DNA from: Amycolatopsis sp. | GTDB lineage: Bacteria > Actinomycetota > Actinomycetes > Mycobacteriales > Pseudonocardiaceae | Direction of reading: 5' to 3' | Assembly: GCF_025464955.1 (NCBI RefSeq) | Contig: NZ_JAODNM010000037.1 | Coordinates: 1-64,000, forward strand | DNA length: 64,000 bases | Shown here: piece after piece, positions 43,677 through 52,529 of the stretch | How positions within the stretch are numbered: the first letter of the stretch is position 1 | Layout: every line of letters starts with the position of its first letter | Notes under the pieces: generated by a model | Told to the model about the DNA's origin: nothing | Databases searched by the model: none | What the model saw: only the letters and a program-made list of their open reading frames with translations | Position numbers and translations under genes: made by a program

Positions 43677-44676
43677 CCTCGTCCGGCGACGCCGACCACG
43701 TGTTGCACGAAGCCGGGGTCTTGCCCGCGAAGCCGGTCTTCGCCCAGCCGAGCTGGTGCTTGCGGCTGCCGTGGGTGTCGCTGTCGTCGGTGTTGCCGTA
43801 GTCAGCGATCGTGGCGTTCGCCAGCGACGTCGAGATCGCGCCCCGGCCCTCGGCGTCGGCGATGAACAACGCGCCGAAGCAGTTAGCCTGCAGCTCGATC
43901 CGCCTGCTGATCTCGAGGTCCGCCGGGCCGGCCCCGCCCGGCGACGACGTGTCCTCCTCGGCGGCGTCCAGGATGCCGCTTTCGTTCTGCACGTGGTGGC
44001 CGTACTCATGGGCGATGGTCGCCAGGTGCGACGCCTTGTTCAGGCCGACCGCGGCGAGCATCCAGTCCGACGGCGCGTAGATGGTGAGGTCGCCGGCGCA
44101 GTAGTAGGCCAGCGCTTCCTTGCTGTCGGGGGCTTTCCCGCACGCGCTGTGCGCCGGGACGCTCACCGCCAGCAACGACGAGAACGTCGGCTCGTGCACC
44201 CCGGTCAGCGCCGGGTTCCACGCCTCGTCGAGACATTTCATCTCCGCCTGGTAGAACGCGGTGAGCTCCGCCGGCGCGCGGCCGATGCGCGGCAACTCGC
44301 AGGTCACCGGGGTGAGGGCGACGCCTTTCGCCAGCAGCGGGTTCGTGGCGAGCGCGTGCACGCGGGACGCGGGCCTGGGGCTGGGCGGCTGCCCCTGCGC
44401 GTCGGACGTCGAATCCGCCGGGGTGACGGCCGCCTGACCGGCGACGGTCTGCTGGATCCCGCCGCTCGCGGCGCCGGCCACCACGAGCACCAGCATGGCG
44501 ACCACCACGCTGATGAGCACCTTTGCCGCCGTCGGCATCGGGCGGGACATGTCCTGGACGGCGTAGGCGGGAGTCGCCCACACCGAGCGCTCCGCGTCGA
44601 GAGCGGAGACAGGCATGGGCGATTCGGCCGCGGGCAGCTCCCCCGAGCGCCCGGCCTCGTCTTCGAAATCCGTCAT
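43669..44676 (-). CDS. Membrane-anchored neutral zinc metallopeptidase
   Basis: A 335-residue protein. A cytoplasmic tail of about 50 residues is followed by one membrane helix (about 53-73, KVLISVVVAMLVLVVAGAAS) and an extracellular peptidase domain. The zinc motif HEYGHH near residue 222 and the downstream ELQANCFGALF, which supplies the third ligand, mark the neutral-zinc-metallopeptidase (ypfJ-like) family. Four Cys in the exported domain may pair. The ATG at 44674-44676 has GGGGGAG 3-4 nt upstream. Substrate unknown. Confidence 0.88.
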   Translation of the reverse strand: MTDFEDEAGRSGELPAAESPMPVSALDAERSVWATPAYAVQDMSRPMPTAAKVLISVVVAMLVLVVAGAASGGIQQTVAGQAAVTPADSTSDAQGQPPSPRPASRVHALATNPLLAKGVALTPVTCELPRIGRAPAELTAFYQAEMKCLDEAWNPALTGVHEPTFSSLLAVSVPAHSACGKAPDSKEALAYYCAGDLTIYAPSDWMLAAVGLNKASHLATIAHEYGHHVQNESGILDAAEEDTSSPGGAGPADLEISRRIELQANCFGALFIADAEGRGAISTSLANATIADYGNTDDSDTHGSRKHQLGWAKTGFAGKTPASCNTWSASPDEVS

Positions 44677-44840
44677 GGCTCCCCCGCTGGTACTGAAGCG
44701 TCCTGGTCCCCCGACCGGCGCTCGAATCAGCATACGGCCAGGCTGAATCGCGAAAGATCACGAAAGGGGTACGCCGCGCGCGGCGCCGGAAACCGCCGAT
44801 CCGGTAGCACGCGGGTGGCCGGACGGGGAAGACTACGGAC

Positions 44841-46853
44841 ATGACCGAAGAGGACCCGTATCTGTGGCTGGAAGACGTGACCGGCGAGCGGTCGCTCGAC
44901 TGGGTGCGCGCCCGCAACGACGAAAGCGCAGCCGAGCTGACCGGCACCGAACGGTTCGCGGCTCTGCGTGACGACATCCGCGAGGTGCTCGACGCCGACG
45001 ACCGCATTCCGTACGTCCGTCGGCGCGGTGAGTACGTGTACAACTTCTGGCAGGACGCCACCCACCCTCGTGGACTTTGGCGCCGAACGACTCCGGAGGA
45101 CTACCGCAACGACGAGCCGGCTTGGGAACTCCTGCTCGACGTCGACGCGCTCGCCGCAGCCGAAGACGAGAACTGGGTGTGGCAGGGCGCCGCGGTCCTC
45201 CGTCCGGGTTACCGGTTCGCGCTGGTCGAGCTGTCCCGCGGCGGCGCCGACGCGACCGTCGTCCGCGAGTTCGACCTCGACGAACGGCGATTCGTCGAAG
45301 GGGGGTTCGAGCTCCCCGAAGCCAAGAGCAACATCGGCTGGATCGACGTCGACCGCGTGTACGTCGGGACGGACTTCGGCGAAGGCTCGCTGACCGACTC
45401 CGGCTACCCGCGCATCGTGAAGGAATGGCGCCGAGGTACTCCGATCGAGGAAGCCGTCACGGTCTTCGAGGGCAAGCCGGAGGACGTGTCGGTCCGCGGA
45501 TCGCACGACCCGACCGAGGGTTTCGAGCGCGACTTCGTCACCCGGAGTCTCGACTTCTACCGTTCGGAGCGCTACCTGCGCACCGCCGCCGGGCTTGTGC
45601 GCCTCGACGTCCCGGACGACGCGAACACGTCGATCCATCGTGAGTGGCTCCTGGTCCGTGTGAAGTCACCTTGGCAGATCGGCGGCGCCGAATACCCCAG
45701 TGGCGCACTGCTCGCGATGAAGCTCGACGCGTTCCTCGAGGACGGCCGCGAGTTCACGATGATCTTCGAACCCGACGAGCACACGTCTCTCGAGTACTAC
45801 ACCTGGACGCGCAACCACCTGCTGCTGGCCACGCTGTCGGACGTCAAGACCGAACTGCACGCGTTGACGCCGTCCAACGGGTGGCGAAGCGAGCCCTTGC
45901 CCGGCGGGACAGCGCTGGGGGCGGCGGAGATCCTGGACACCGACCCGGACGTCAGCGACGAATACCTGCTGAACACCAGCGGGTACACCGAGCCGGCCAC
46001 CTTGACCTGCGGCGAGGTCGGGGGCACGACCGAAGTGCTCAAACAGGCGCCGGCGTTCTTCGACGCCGACGGAATGTCCGTCGAGCAGCATTTCGCGACG
46101 TCCGCGGACGGCACACGGATTCCGTACTTCGTCGTGACGCCGTCAGGCAGCGAAGCGGGCCCGACCCTGCTGACCGGCTACGGCGGCTTCGAGGTCTCGA
46201 TGACCCCGGGCTACAGCGGGGTCACCGGCCGCAGCTGGCTGGCCAGGGGCGGCACCTACGTCATGGCCAACATCCGCGGCGGCGGCGAGTACGGGCCGCA
46301 GTGGCACACGCAGGTCATCAAAGCCAAGCGGTACAAGGTGTACGAGGACTTCAGCGCAGTGGCCGCGGACCTGGTCGAGCGCGGCATCACCACGCCGGCA
46401 CGGCTCGGCATCCAAGGTGGCAGCAACGGCGGCCTGCTGATGGGCGTGATGCTCACCCGGTACCCCGCGCTGTTCGGCGCCATCGTCAGCCAGGTCCCGC
46501 TGCTGGACATGAAGCGGTACCACAAACTGCTGGCGGGGGCATCGTGGATGGCCGAGTACGGCGACCCGGACGAGCCGGAGCAGTGGGCGTACATCGGTGA
46601 GTACTCGCCGTACCAGAACGTCCACAGTGGACGGGATTACCCGCCGACCCTGTTCGTCACCTCGACCAGGGACGACCGGGTGCACCCGGCACACGCCCGC
46701 AAGATGATGGCCAGGATGGTCGAGCAGGGGCACGACGTCCGCTACTACGAGAACATCGAGGGCGGCCACGGTGCGGCGGCCGACAACGAGCAGCTCGCGT
46801 TCAAATGGGCGCTCGTGTTCGAGTTCCTCTGGGAGAAGCTCACCGCGAGCTGA
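44841..46853 (+). CDS. Prolyl oligopeptidase family serine peptidase (S9A)
   Basis: A 670-residue cytosolic-type peptidase: N-terminal beta-propeller (about 70-400) that gates small peptides and C-terminal alpha/beta-hydrolase domain. The catalytic Ser528 lies in GGSNGG; the Asp is in STRDDRVHPAHARKM and the His in NIEGGHGAA. No signal peptide. It is divergent from the metallopeptidase (164 bp apart) and ends 13 bp before a long terminator palindrome. Confidence 0.92.
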   Translation: MTEEDPYLWLEDVTGERSLDWVRARNDESAAELTGTERFAALRDDIREVLDADDRIPYVRRRGEYVYNFWQDATHPRGLWRRTTPEDYRNDEPAWELLLDVDALAAAEDENWVWQGAAVLRPGYRFALVELSRGGADATVVREFDLDERRFVEGGFELPEAKSNIGWIDVDRVYVGTDFGEGSLTDSGYPRIVKEWRRGTPIEEAVTVFEGKPEDVSVRGSHDPTEGFERDFVTRSLDFYRSERYLRTAAGLVRLDVPDDANTSIHREWLLVRVKSPWQIGGAEYPSGALLAMKLDAFLEDGREFTMIFEPDEHTSLEYYTWTRNHLLLATLSDVKTELHALTPSNGWRSEPLPGGTALGAAEILDTDPDVSDEYLLNTSGYTEPATLTCGEVGGTTEVLKQAPAFFDADGMSVEQHFATSADGTRIPYFVVTPSGSEAGPTLLTGYGGFEVSMTPGYSGVTGRSWLARGGTYVMANIRGGGEYGPQWHTQVIKAKRYKVYEDFSAVAADLVERGITTPARLGIQGGSNGGLLMGVMLTRYPALFGAIVSQVPLLDMKRYHKLLAGASWMAEYGDPDEPEQWAYIGEYSPYQNVHSGRDYPPTLFVTSTRDDRVHPAHARKMMARMVEQGHDVRYYENIEGGHGAAADNEQLAFKWALVFEFLWEKLTAS

Positions 46854-46866
46854 GCCGAGGGTCGAC

Positions 46867-46916
46867 GGACTCGTGAGCGTTCCGGCCGTTTGAACGGCCG
46901 GAACGCTCACGAGTCC
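46867..46916. terminator. Near-loopless 50-bp palindrome between convergent genes
   Basis: A perfect 24-bp stem (starting GGACTCGTGAGCGTTCC) closes on a two-base TG centre. It fills the space between the S9 peptidase stop (46853) and the stop of the minus-strand DinB-like gene (46916-46918); its last base is the first base of that stop codon. No T tract. It should work as a bidirectional terminator and could extrude as a cruciform. Confidence 0.75.
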
Positions 46917-47548
46917 TAAGGCCAGGCCCCGAGTTCCGGAAGGGCGCCAACACCGCCGGCCACCGTGAGCATGCCAATGGTTTCGCGGCCGGCCATCCAG
47001 GCGGCGATGTCGGTCAACGCCCCTTGGACTTCGACACCTTCGGGCACCCGCGGAGCGGTGAATTCCACCAGATAGTCGCAGAACTCCGGCGCCCAGTCCG
47101 CGGACGTATACCCGAGAAGCAGGTCGGCGGTGTGGATTTCGACCTCGCGCCACCGGCTGGACACCGTGTCGAGCACCGTGCCGTTCCGATACCGGACCGG
47201 GCTCGCCCACCCGTCAGGGCGCACCCGCGCCCAGGCACTTTCCAATGCTGCACTGAGGCTCACGACGTCAGCCCGCAACTCGGCAGCGGGACGGCCGGAG
47301 CCCGCTTCGATCACGGCGTTCCGACCGGCCGCGCCGCCGTCGTAGAAGTCGACAAGTCTCCCCTCGATCGCGAACTCGACCTGGCGGGTAAGCGCTCGCG
47401 CGTGTTCCGCGAGATGCGTGAGAACGTGACCCCGAGTCCAACCTGGCAACGCCGAAGCCTGCCGCGCCCCGACGTCGTCAAGATCGTCGAGGATGACACC
47501 CAGTCGTGCATGGCCGGCATGCACGTCGTCGAGCTGGCTCACGGCCAC
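46916..47548 (-). CDS. Maleylpyruvate isomerase-like mycothiol-dependent protein
   Basis: A 210-residue DinB-fold protein of the TIGR03083 type. GWTRGHVLTHLAEHARAL (about 37-54) and EVEIHTADLLLGY (about 134-146) hold the His and Glu/His metal ligands of mycothiol-dependent maleylpyruvate isomerase; the exact substrate is unknown. Start is GTG at 47546-47548 because GAGG is 6 nt upstream; a GTG at 47542 that overlaps the pdxH stop as GTGA, and an ATG at 47566 without a ribosome binding site, are alternatives. Co-transcribed with pdxH. Confidence 0.83.
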   Translation of the reverse strand: MAVSQLDDVHAGHARLGVILDDLDDVGARQASALPGWTRGHVLTHLAEHARALTRQVEFAIEGRLVDFYDGGAAGRNAVIEAGSGRPAAELRADVVSLSAALESAWARVRPDGWASPVRYRNGTVLDTVSSRWREVEIHTADLLLGYTSADWAPEFCDYLVEFTAPRVPEGVEVQGALTDIAAWMAGRETIGMLTVAGGVGALPELGAWP

Positions 47549-48204
47549 AGCAGACCTCGCGTCCATGCCGCGTCGGCACGGCGATAGCTCAACCGGATGT
47601 GCCGCCGTTGTTCGTCCCCTTGCCAGAACTCGACTTCGTCGGCGTCCACGGCATACAGCGTCCAGTCGGGGGAAACCAGTCCTGGCTCGGCCTCGACTTG
47701 GTCGGCCGTCCGCACCAGCGCGAGGTCGAGCTCGTTCCGGTTCACCATGCGCTCGCTCTGCTTCGCGATCAGCGCGGCTGCGCGGGCACTGACCGATCGG
47801 CTCAGGAAGTCCCGCGCGCTCTCAGCCTCGCTGACCGGAGCGACCGCACCGCGGACGCGTACCTGCCGGCCGAGCGCGGGCCAGTAAAACGTCAGTGCGG
47901 CCCATGGCGTGTCGGCCAGTTCCTTGCCTTTGCGACCTGAGGCGCCGGAAGCGAACTGCCAGCCGTCGTCGCCGACGTTCTTCAAGATCAGCACCCGTGC
48001 CGACGGCCGCCCCTGGGGGTCCACAGTGGACAACGTCATCGCGTGCGGTTCCTTGATCCCGGCATTGACAGCGCCCGTCAGCCACTCGACGAACAGGTCC
48101 ACCGGGTCTTCGGGAACGTCGGTCGGATCGAACGCGGCAAAAGGGCCGGCGAGTGAAGGCACCCGACGAAGCAGCTCTCTAACGGACTTTGCAGCCTGGA
48201 TCAT
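47539..48204 (-). CDS. pdxH: Pyridoxamine 5'-phosphate oxidase family protein
   Basis: A 221-residue FMN enzyme of the PNPOx family, expected to oxidise pyridoxine/pyridoxamine phosphate to PLP. EPHAMTLSTVDPQGRPSARV (about 52-71), LILKNVGDDGWQFASG (about 72-87) and the C-terminal WQGDEQRRHIRLSYRR are the FMN/PLP-binding segments. The C-terminus reads AWTRGLLWP, close to the family end RLAP. The ATG at 48202-48204 has no ribosome binding site and coincides with the predicted transcription start, so the mRNA is probably leaderless. Confidence 0.87.
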   Translation of the reverse strand: MIQAAKSVRELLRRVPSLAGPFAAFDPTDVPEDPVDLFVEWLTGAVNAGIKEPHAMTLSTVDPQGRPSARVLILKNVGDDGWQFASGASGRKGKELADTPWAALTFYWPALGRQVRVRGAVAPVSEAESARDFLSRSVSARAAALIAKQSERMVNRNELDLALVRTADQVEAEPGLVSPDWTLYAVDADEVEFWQGDEQRRHIRLSYRRADAAWTRGLLWP

Positions 48205-48210
48205 TAGCCG

Positions 48211-48240
48211 AAACTAGCGAGGCCAGCCACATGGCGTCAA
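48211..48240 (-). promoter_or_regulatory. Promoter of pdxH giving a leaderless transcript
   Basis: On the minus strand TTGACG (48235-48240) and TAGTTT (48211-48216) are 18 bp apart. Six bases after the -10 box comes the A of the pdxH ATG, so transcription should begin at the start codon. The absence of a ribosome binding site agrees. Confidence 0.65.
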
Positions 48241-48265
48241 GCACAATGTCCATTAGGATGAGCGC

Positions 48266-48853
48266 GTGACGTACCGACACCTGGCGCTGGAACTGGCCAG
48301 CACGATCCGGCACGATGGCCACGGCGGCGTCGCCGACGACCTCGACACCGACGACGCCTTCAGGGCCTGGCTGGACAAACAAGCCGACCTGCTCGAGGTC
48401 AACGCCAACGTCGACCCGACGACCGAGGCCCGCGAGCAGGTCGTCGCGCTACGACGCGCTGTCCGCTCCCTGTTCGCCCGAGCTGTTCGACCCGGTCCGC
48501 CGAGCAGTGCGGATGCTGCCCGCCTCCTCGATCCGGCCGTCGCCCGAGACCAGCTGAACACCGCATCGGCAGCCGTGTTCAGGGCACCGCAGCTGAACTG
48601 GCCCGACAACGCCGACCCGTGGCTGGATCACGACGGGACCGACGCCGACACCACGACCAGACTGCTCGCCGAGCTGGCCCGCGCGACCATCGGTTTCCTG
48701 ACCGGCGACGACCGCGAACGCCTGAGAGCCTGCCCCGCGCCGCGATGCGTGCGGTACTTCGTGAAGCAACATCCACGTCAGGAATGGTGCAAACCCTCGT
48801 GCGGTAACCGGGCCCGCGTCAGCCGCTACTACCAGCGGCACCACGAAGCCTGA
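48266..48853 (+). CDS. CGNR zinc-finger / ABATE-domain protein
   Basis: A 195-residue protein: an N-terminal ABATE domain (about 1-140) and a C-terminal CGNR zinc finger (about 150-190) with Cys residues in CPAPRC, EWCKPSCGNRARVSRYY. This architecture is common among actinobacterial putative stress regulators; the finger is thought to bind DNA. GTG start at 48266 with AGGA 8 nt upstream. It is divergent from pdxH with 61 bp between starts, so it may share control with it. Target genes unknown. Confidence 0.88.
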   Translation: MTYRHLALELASTIRHDGHGGVADDLDTDDAFRAWLDKQADLLEVNANVDPTTEAREQVVALRRAVRSLFARAVRPGPPSSADAARLLDPAVARDQLNTASAAVFRAPQLNWPDNADPWLDHDGTDADTTTRLLAELARATIGFLTGDDRERLRACPAPRCVRYFVKQHPRQEWCKPSCGNRARVSRYYQRHHEA

Positions 48854-48872
48854 GACGAAGGAACCGATTCCT

Positions 48873-48902
48873 GGGCAGAGGGCACGATCGCGCCCCCTGC
48901 CC
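48873..48902. terminator. Hairpin between convergent CGNR gene and nrdJ
   Basis: GGGCAGAGGG and CCCCCTGCCC pair with one mismatch around a 10-nt loop, between stop codons at 48853 and 48911. Probable bidirectional terminator. Confidence 0.55.
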
Positions 48903-48910
48903 AAGAACGA

Positions 48911-51724
48911 TCAGCTACAGCCGGAAGTCGCTCCACAGCCTTCGCACGCGTAGCAGGAACCAGCCGGACGCATCTTGGTGCCACAAGTCAGGCACAGGGG
49001 TGCGTCGGCGGCTTTGCCCATCTGCAACTCCACCAGCTCGGCGGTGCTGTGCGCCTCCTGGCGGTCTTCGGGCGGAGACGGGTTTGTAGCGTCCACACCG
49101 GTCCGCAGCGCCTCGAGGTCAACGCTGTCACCAGGGGAAACCGCCTGAGTCCCATAGTCCGCCTCGACTTGCGCGGTCCGCTCGTCGGCAGTGAAGATGC
49201 CGAGTTGCGCACGCTTTTCGACGGGTAAGAAGTCCAGCGCGAGCCTGCGGAAGAGGTAGTCCAGCACGCTCGTCGCGATGCGGATGTCCGGGTCGTCGGT
49301 CATCCCCGCCGGCTCGAACCGCAGGTTGGAGAACTTGGAAATGTAGAACTCCAACGGGATCCCGTACTGCAGGCCCACCGAGATCGACATCGAGAACGCG
49401 TCCATCACGCCGGCCAGGGTCGACCCCTGCTTGCCGAGCTTGATGAAGATCTCGCCGAGCCCGTCGTCCGGGTACGAACCGGCGTGCAGATACCCCTCCG
49501 CACCACCGACGGTGAACGAAACCGTTTGGCTGGGCCGTTTCTTCGGCAGACGCTTGCGAACGGGCCGATACTCGACAACCGCCGCTTCTTCGGTCTCCTT
49601 CTTGACCGTCGACAGCGGCTGGCCGACCTTGCAGTTGTCACGGTAGATCGCGAGCGCCTTGAGGCCGTACTTCCAGCCCTGGAAGTAGATCTCCTCGACT
49701 TCCTCCACGGTGGCCGACTCCGGCATGTTGACCGTCTTGGAGATCGCGCCGGACAGGAACGGCTGAACCGCGGCCATCATCCGCACGTGCCCCATCGGCG
49801 CGATCGACCGCGCGCCGACCGCGCAGTCGAACACCTCGTAGTGCTCCGAGCGCAAACCAGGCGCGTCCACCACATGCCCGTGCTCGGCGATGAATTCGAC
49901 AATCGCTTCGACCTGCTCGGGCTGGTACCCGAGCGCGGTCAGCGCCCGCGGCACGGTCTGGTTGACGATCTGCATCGAACCGCCGCCGACCAGCTTCTTG
50001 AACTTCACCAGCGAGAAATCCGGTTCGATTCCCGTGGTGTCGCAATCCATCATGAAACCTATGGTGCCAGTCGGCGCGAGTACACTCGCCTGCGAATTGC
50101 GCCAGCCGTTCACCGCACCGATTTCGAGGTTGCGTTTCCATTCCTCGGTAGCCAAAGTCCGGACGGCGGCATCATTCGCGTGATGGGTGCGGACGACATC
50201 ATTGGCGGCGGCGTGTTTGCGCATGATTCGCTGGTGCGCCTCGGCATTGCGGGCGTACCCGTCGTAGGCGCCCACCACGCCGGCAAGTTCGGCTGAGCGA
50301 CGGTAGGAAACGCCGGTCATCAGGGAGGTGATTGCCGCGGCAAGCGCGCGGCCGCCTTCGGAGTCATAGGCGTGACCGAGCGCCATGAGTAGCGCACCGA
50401 GGTTGGCGTAGCCGATTCCGAGCTGACGGAACTTCCGCGTGGTGTCCCCGATCGCTTCCGTGGGGAAATCCGCGAAGCAGATCGAAATATCCATTGCGGT
50501 GATCACGAATTCGACGGCCTTGGCGAACAACGGCGCGTCGAACGTTCCTTCATCGGTGACGAACTTCAGCAGGTTCAAGGACGCGAGGTTGCAACTGGAA
50601 TTATCCAGATGAAGGTATTCACTGCACGGGTTGGACGCGGTGATGCGGCCGGATTCCGGGCAGGTGTGCCAGTCGTTGATCGTGCCGTCGTACTGGATTC
50701 CGGGATCCGCGCATTCCCACGCGGCGGTGGAGATCGAACGGAAGAGAGTCTTCGCATCAACGGTGTCGAGGACTTCGCCGGTCATCCGGGCCCGCAGGCC
50801 GAACTTGTCCCCGGCTTCGACGGCGCGCATGAACTCGTCCGAGACGCGGACCGAGTTGTTCGCGTTCTGGTACTGCACCGAGGTGATGTCCGCGCCGCTG
50901 AGGTCCATGTCGAACCCGGCGTCGCGCAGGACTTTGATCTTGGCCTCTTCGCGGGCCTTCGTCTGGACGAACTCCTCGATGTCGGGGTGGTCGACGTCGA
51001 GCACGACCATCTTCGCCGCGCGGCGGGTCGCGCCGCCGGACTTGATCGTGCCGGCCGAGGCGTCCGCGCCGCGCATGAACGACACCGGGCCGGACGCCGT
51101 TCCGCCGGAGGACAGCAGCTCGCGTGACGAACGGATCCGCGACAGGTTCAGGCCCGCGCCGGAGCCGCCCTTGAAGATCAGGCCCTCCTCGCGGTACCAG
51201 TTGAGGATCGACTCCATGGTGTCATCGACGGCCAGGATGAAACAGGCCGAGACCTGCTGCTTCGACTTCGTGCCGACGTTGAACCACACCGGGGAGTTGA
51301 AGCTGAACACCTGGTGCAGCAACATCCAGGTGAGCTCGTGGTCGAAGATCTCCGCGTCGGCGGCGGACTCGAAGTAGCCGTGCTCGACACCCGCGGCTAC
51401 ATAGGTCTTGACGACGCGGTCGATGAGCTGCCGCAACCCGCGCTCACGCTGGGGCGTACCCACCGCGCCGCGGAAGTACTTGCTGGTGACGATGTTGGTG
51501 GCATTGACGGACCAGGAGTCGGGAAATTCGACCCCGCGCTGCTCGAAGTTCACCGTGCCGTCGCGCCAGTTGGTCATCACGACGTCACGCTGTTCCCAGG
51601 TCACCTCGTCGTAGGGGTGGACGCCCTCGGTGGTGAACACGCGCCGCATGACCGGCCCGCGTCGGGACTTCTTCTTGCCCGGTTCGTTGGCCGCCCGCGC
51701 GTCGGCTCCCACGGTCTCTGTCAT
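48911..51724 (-). CDS. nrdJ: Adenosylcobalamin-dependent (class II) ribonucleotide reductase
   Basis: A 937-residue enzyme that reduces ribonucleotides to deoxyribonucleotides with B12 in place of a tyrosyl-radical subunit. The active-site regions VSACFILAVDDTMESI, ASNPCSEYLHLDNSSCNLAS and VLAPTGTIGFMMDCDTTGIE hold the conserved Cys and substrate residues. The C-terminus has Cys pairs LCLTCGTKM and CYACEGC plus a final CS, the redox-relay/zinc-like tail of this class. No split or frameshift. It is 34 bp downstream of nrdR on the same strand, so NrdR controls it in an operon. Confidence 0.95.
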   Translation of the reverse strand: MTETVGADARAANEPGKKKSRRGPVMRRVFTTEGVHPYDEVTWEQRDVVMTNWRDGTVNFEQRGVEFPDSWSVNATNIVTSKYFRGAVGTPQRERGLRQLIDRVVKTYVAAGVEHGYFESAADAEIFDHELTWMLLHQVFSFNSPVWFNVGTKSKQQVSACFILAVDDTMESILNWYREEGLIFKGGSGAGLNLSRIRSSRELLSSGGTASGPVSFMRGADASAGTIKSGGATRRAAKMVVLDVDHPDIEEFVQTKAREEAKIKVLRDAGFDMDLSGADITSVQYQNANNSVRVSDEFMRAVEAGDKFGLRARMTGEVLDTVDAKTLFRSISTAAWECADPGIQYDGTINDWHTCPESGRITASNPCSEYLHLDNSSCNLASLNLLKFVTDEGTFDAPLFAKAVEFVITAMDISICFADFPTEAIGDTTRKFRQLGIGYANLGALLMALGHAYDSEGGRALAAAITSLMTGVSYRRSAELAGVVGAYDGYARNAEAHQRIMRKHAAANDVVRTHHANDAAVRTLATEEWKRNLEIGAVNGWRNSQASVLAPTGTIGFMMDCDTTGIEPDFSLVKFKKLVGGGSMQIVNQTVPRALTALGYQPEQVEAIVEFIAEHGHVVDAPGLRSEHYEVFDCAVGARSIAPMGHVRMMAAVQPFLSGAISKTVNMPESATVEEVEEIYFQGWKYGLKALAIYRDNCKVGQPLSTVKKETEEAAVVEYRPVRKRLPKKRPSQTVSFTVGGAEGYLHAGSYPDDGLGEIFIKLGKQGSTLAGVMDAFSMSISVGLQYGIPLEFYISKFSNLRFEPAGMTDDPDIRIATSVLDYLFRRLALDFLPVEKRAQLGIFTADERTAQVEADYGTQAVSPGDSVDLEALRTGVDATNPSPPEDRQEAHSTAELVELQMGKAADAPLCLTCGTKMRPAGSCYACEGCGATSGCS

Positions 51725-51758
51725 GGGTTTCCCTCACTCCCGCGCGGCAGCGGCGACC

Positions 51759-52244
51759 TCAATCGTCGACGGCGCGCTTTTCGCTCTCATCCGGACCGGC
51801 CATGGCCTCTCGTAGGTCCGAGATCTCCTTTTCGAAGTCCTCGACCGAGGAAAAGGAGCGGTACACACTGGCGAACCGGAGGTAGGCGACCCCGTCGAGT
51901 TCCCTGAGCGGGCCGAGAATCGCCAAGCCGACCTCGTGGCTCGGGATCTCCGCCAGTCCGGCCGAGCGGATCGACTCCTCCACGCGCTGCGCGAGCTGCT
52001 GCAACGCGTCGTCATCGACCGGCCTGCCCTGACACGCCCGGCGCACTCCCCGAACGACTTTGTCCCTGCTGAACTGTTCGGTGACCCCGGAACGCTTGAC
52101 GACGGCGAGCACCATCGTCTCCGAAGTGGTGAACCGGCGACCGCATTCGGCGCACGAACGCCTCCGGCGGATCGCTTGACCCTCATCCACCTCTCGGGAA
52201 TCTACGACCCGAGAGTCCGCATGCCGGCAGAACGGGCACCTCAT
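51759..52244 (-). CDS. nrdR: Transcription repressor NrdR
   Basis: A 161-residue regulator of ribonucleotide reductase genes. The zinc ribbon uses Cys3, Cys6, Cys31 and Cys34 (MRCPFCRH and SCAECGRRF); the ATP-cone (about 46-136) senses ATP/dATP. The frame is open to 52367, but the ATG at 52242-52244 puts the zinc ribbon at the exact N-terminus, as in all NrdR proteins. Heads the nrdR-nrdJ operon. Confidence 0.95.
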   Translation of the reverse strand: MRCPFCRHADSRVVDSREVDEGQAIRRRRSCAECGRRFTTSETMVLAVVKRSGVTEQFSRDKVVRGVRRACQGRPVDDDALQQLAQRVEESIRSAGLAEIPSHEVGLAILGPLRELDGVAYLRFASVYRSFSSVEDFEKEISDLREAMAGPDESEKRAVDD

Positions 52245-52529
52245 CCGCCGATCACCTTCCCCTCCGTGCCGGTCGTTCCCGAGGACAGCCACCTGACGCC
52301 CACCAGCGCACCGCCACGCGCGGTGCGGACCTGGTGATCGACATGTGGATATCCGGTGGGTGAACACCGACCAGCTGTGGACAACTAGGTCGAGTCTACC
52401 CCTACTTGTGGACCAACTACAGCCATGTAACTACCACATATAGCGGTGGACCCTAGAACGCGTCCGGGTCGGGCGCAACCTCCACAACCGGGTGAACACG
52501 GTCGGCATGCGAGCGAACGAGAAGCGTGC
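52245..52529. promoter_or_regulatory. nrdR upstream region with a candidate NrdR box
   Basis: No gene in these 285 bp. ACCACATATAGCGGT (52433-52447) is an imperfect palindrome around ATAT, the shape of an NrdR box. A weaker CCTACTTGTGGA (52401-52412) lies about 33 bp away, roughly three helix turns, the paired spacing typical of NrdR sites. I see no B12-riboswitch elements. The leader from the box to nrdR would be about 190 nt. Confidence 0.4.

Noticed and set aside
52245-52432. Adenosylcobalamin riboswitch upstream of nrdR-nrdJ
   Set aside because: A B12-dependent enzyme made this attractive, but I see no B12 box and no matching stem pattern in the leader.
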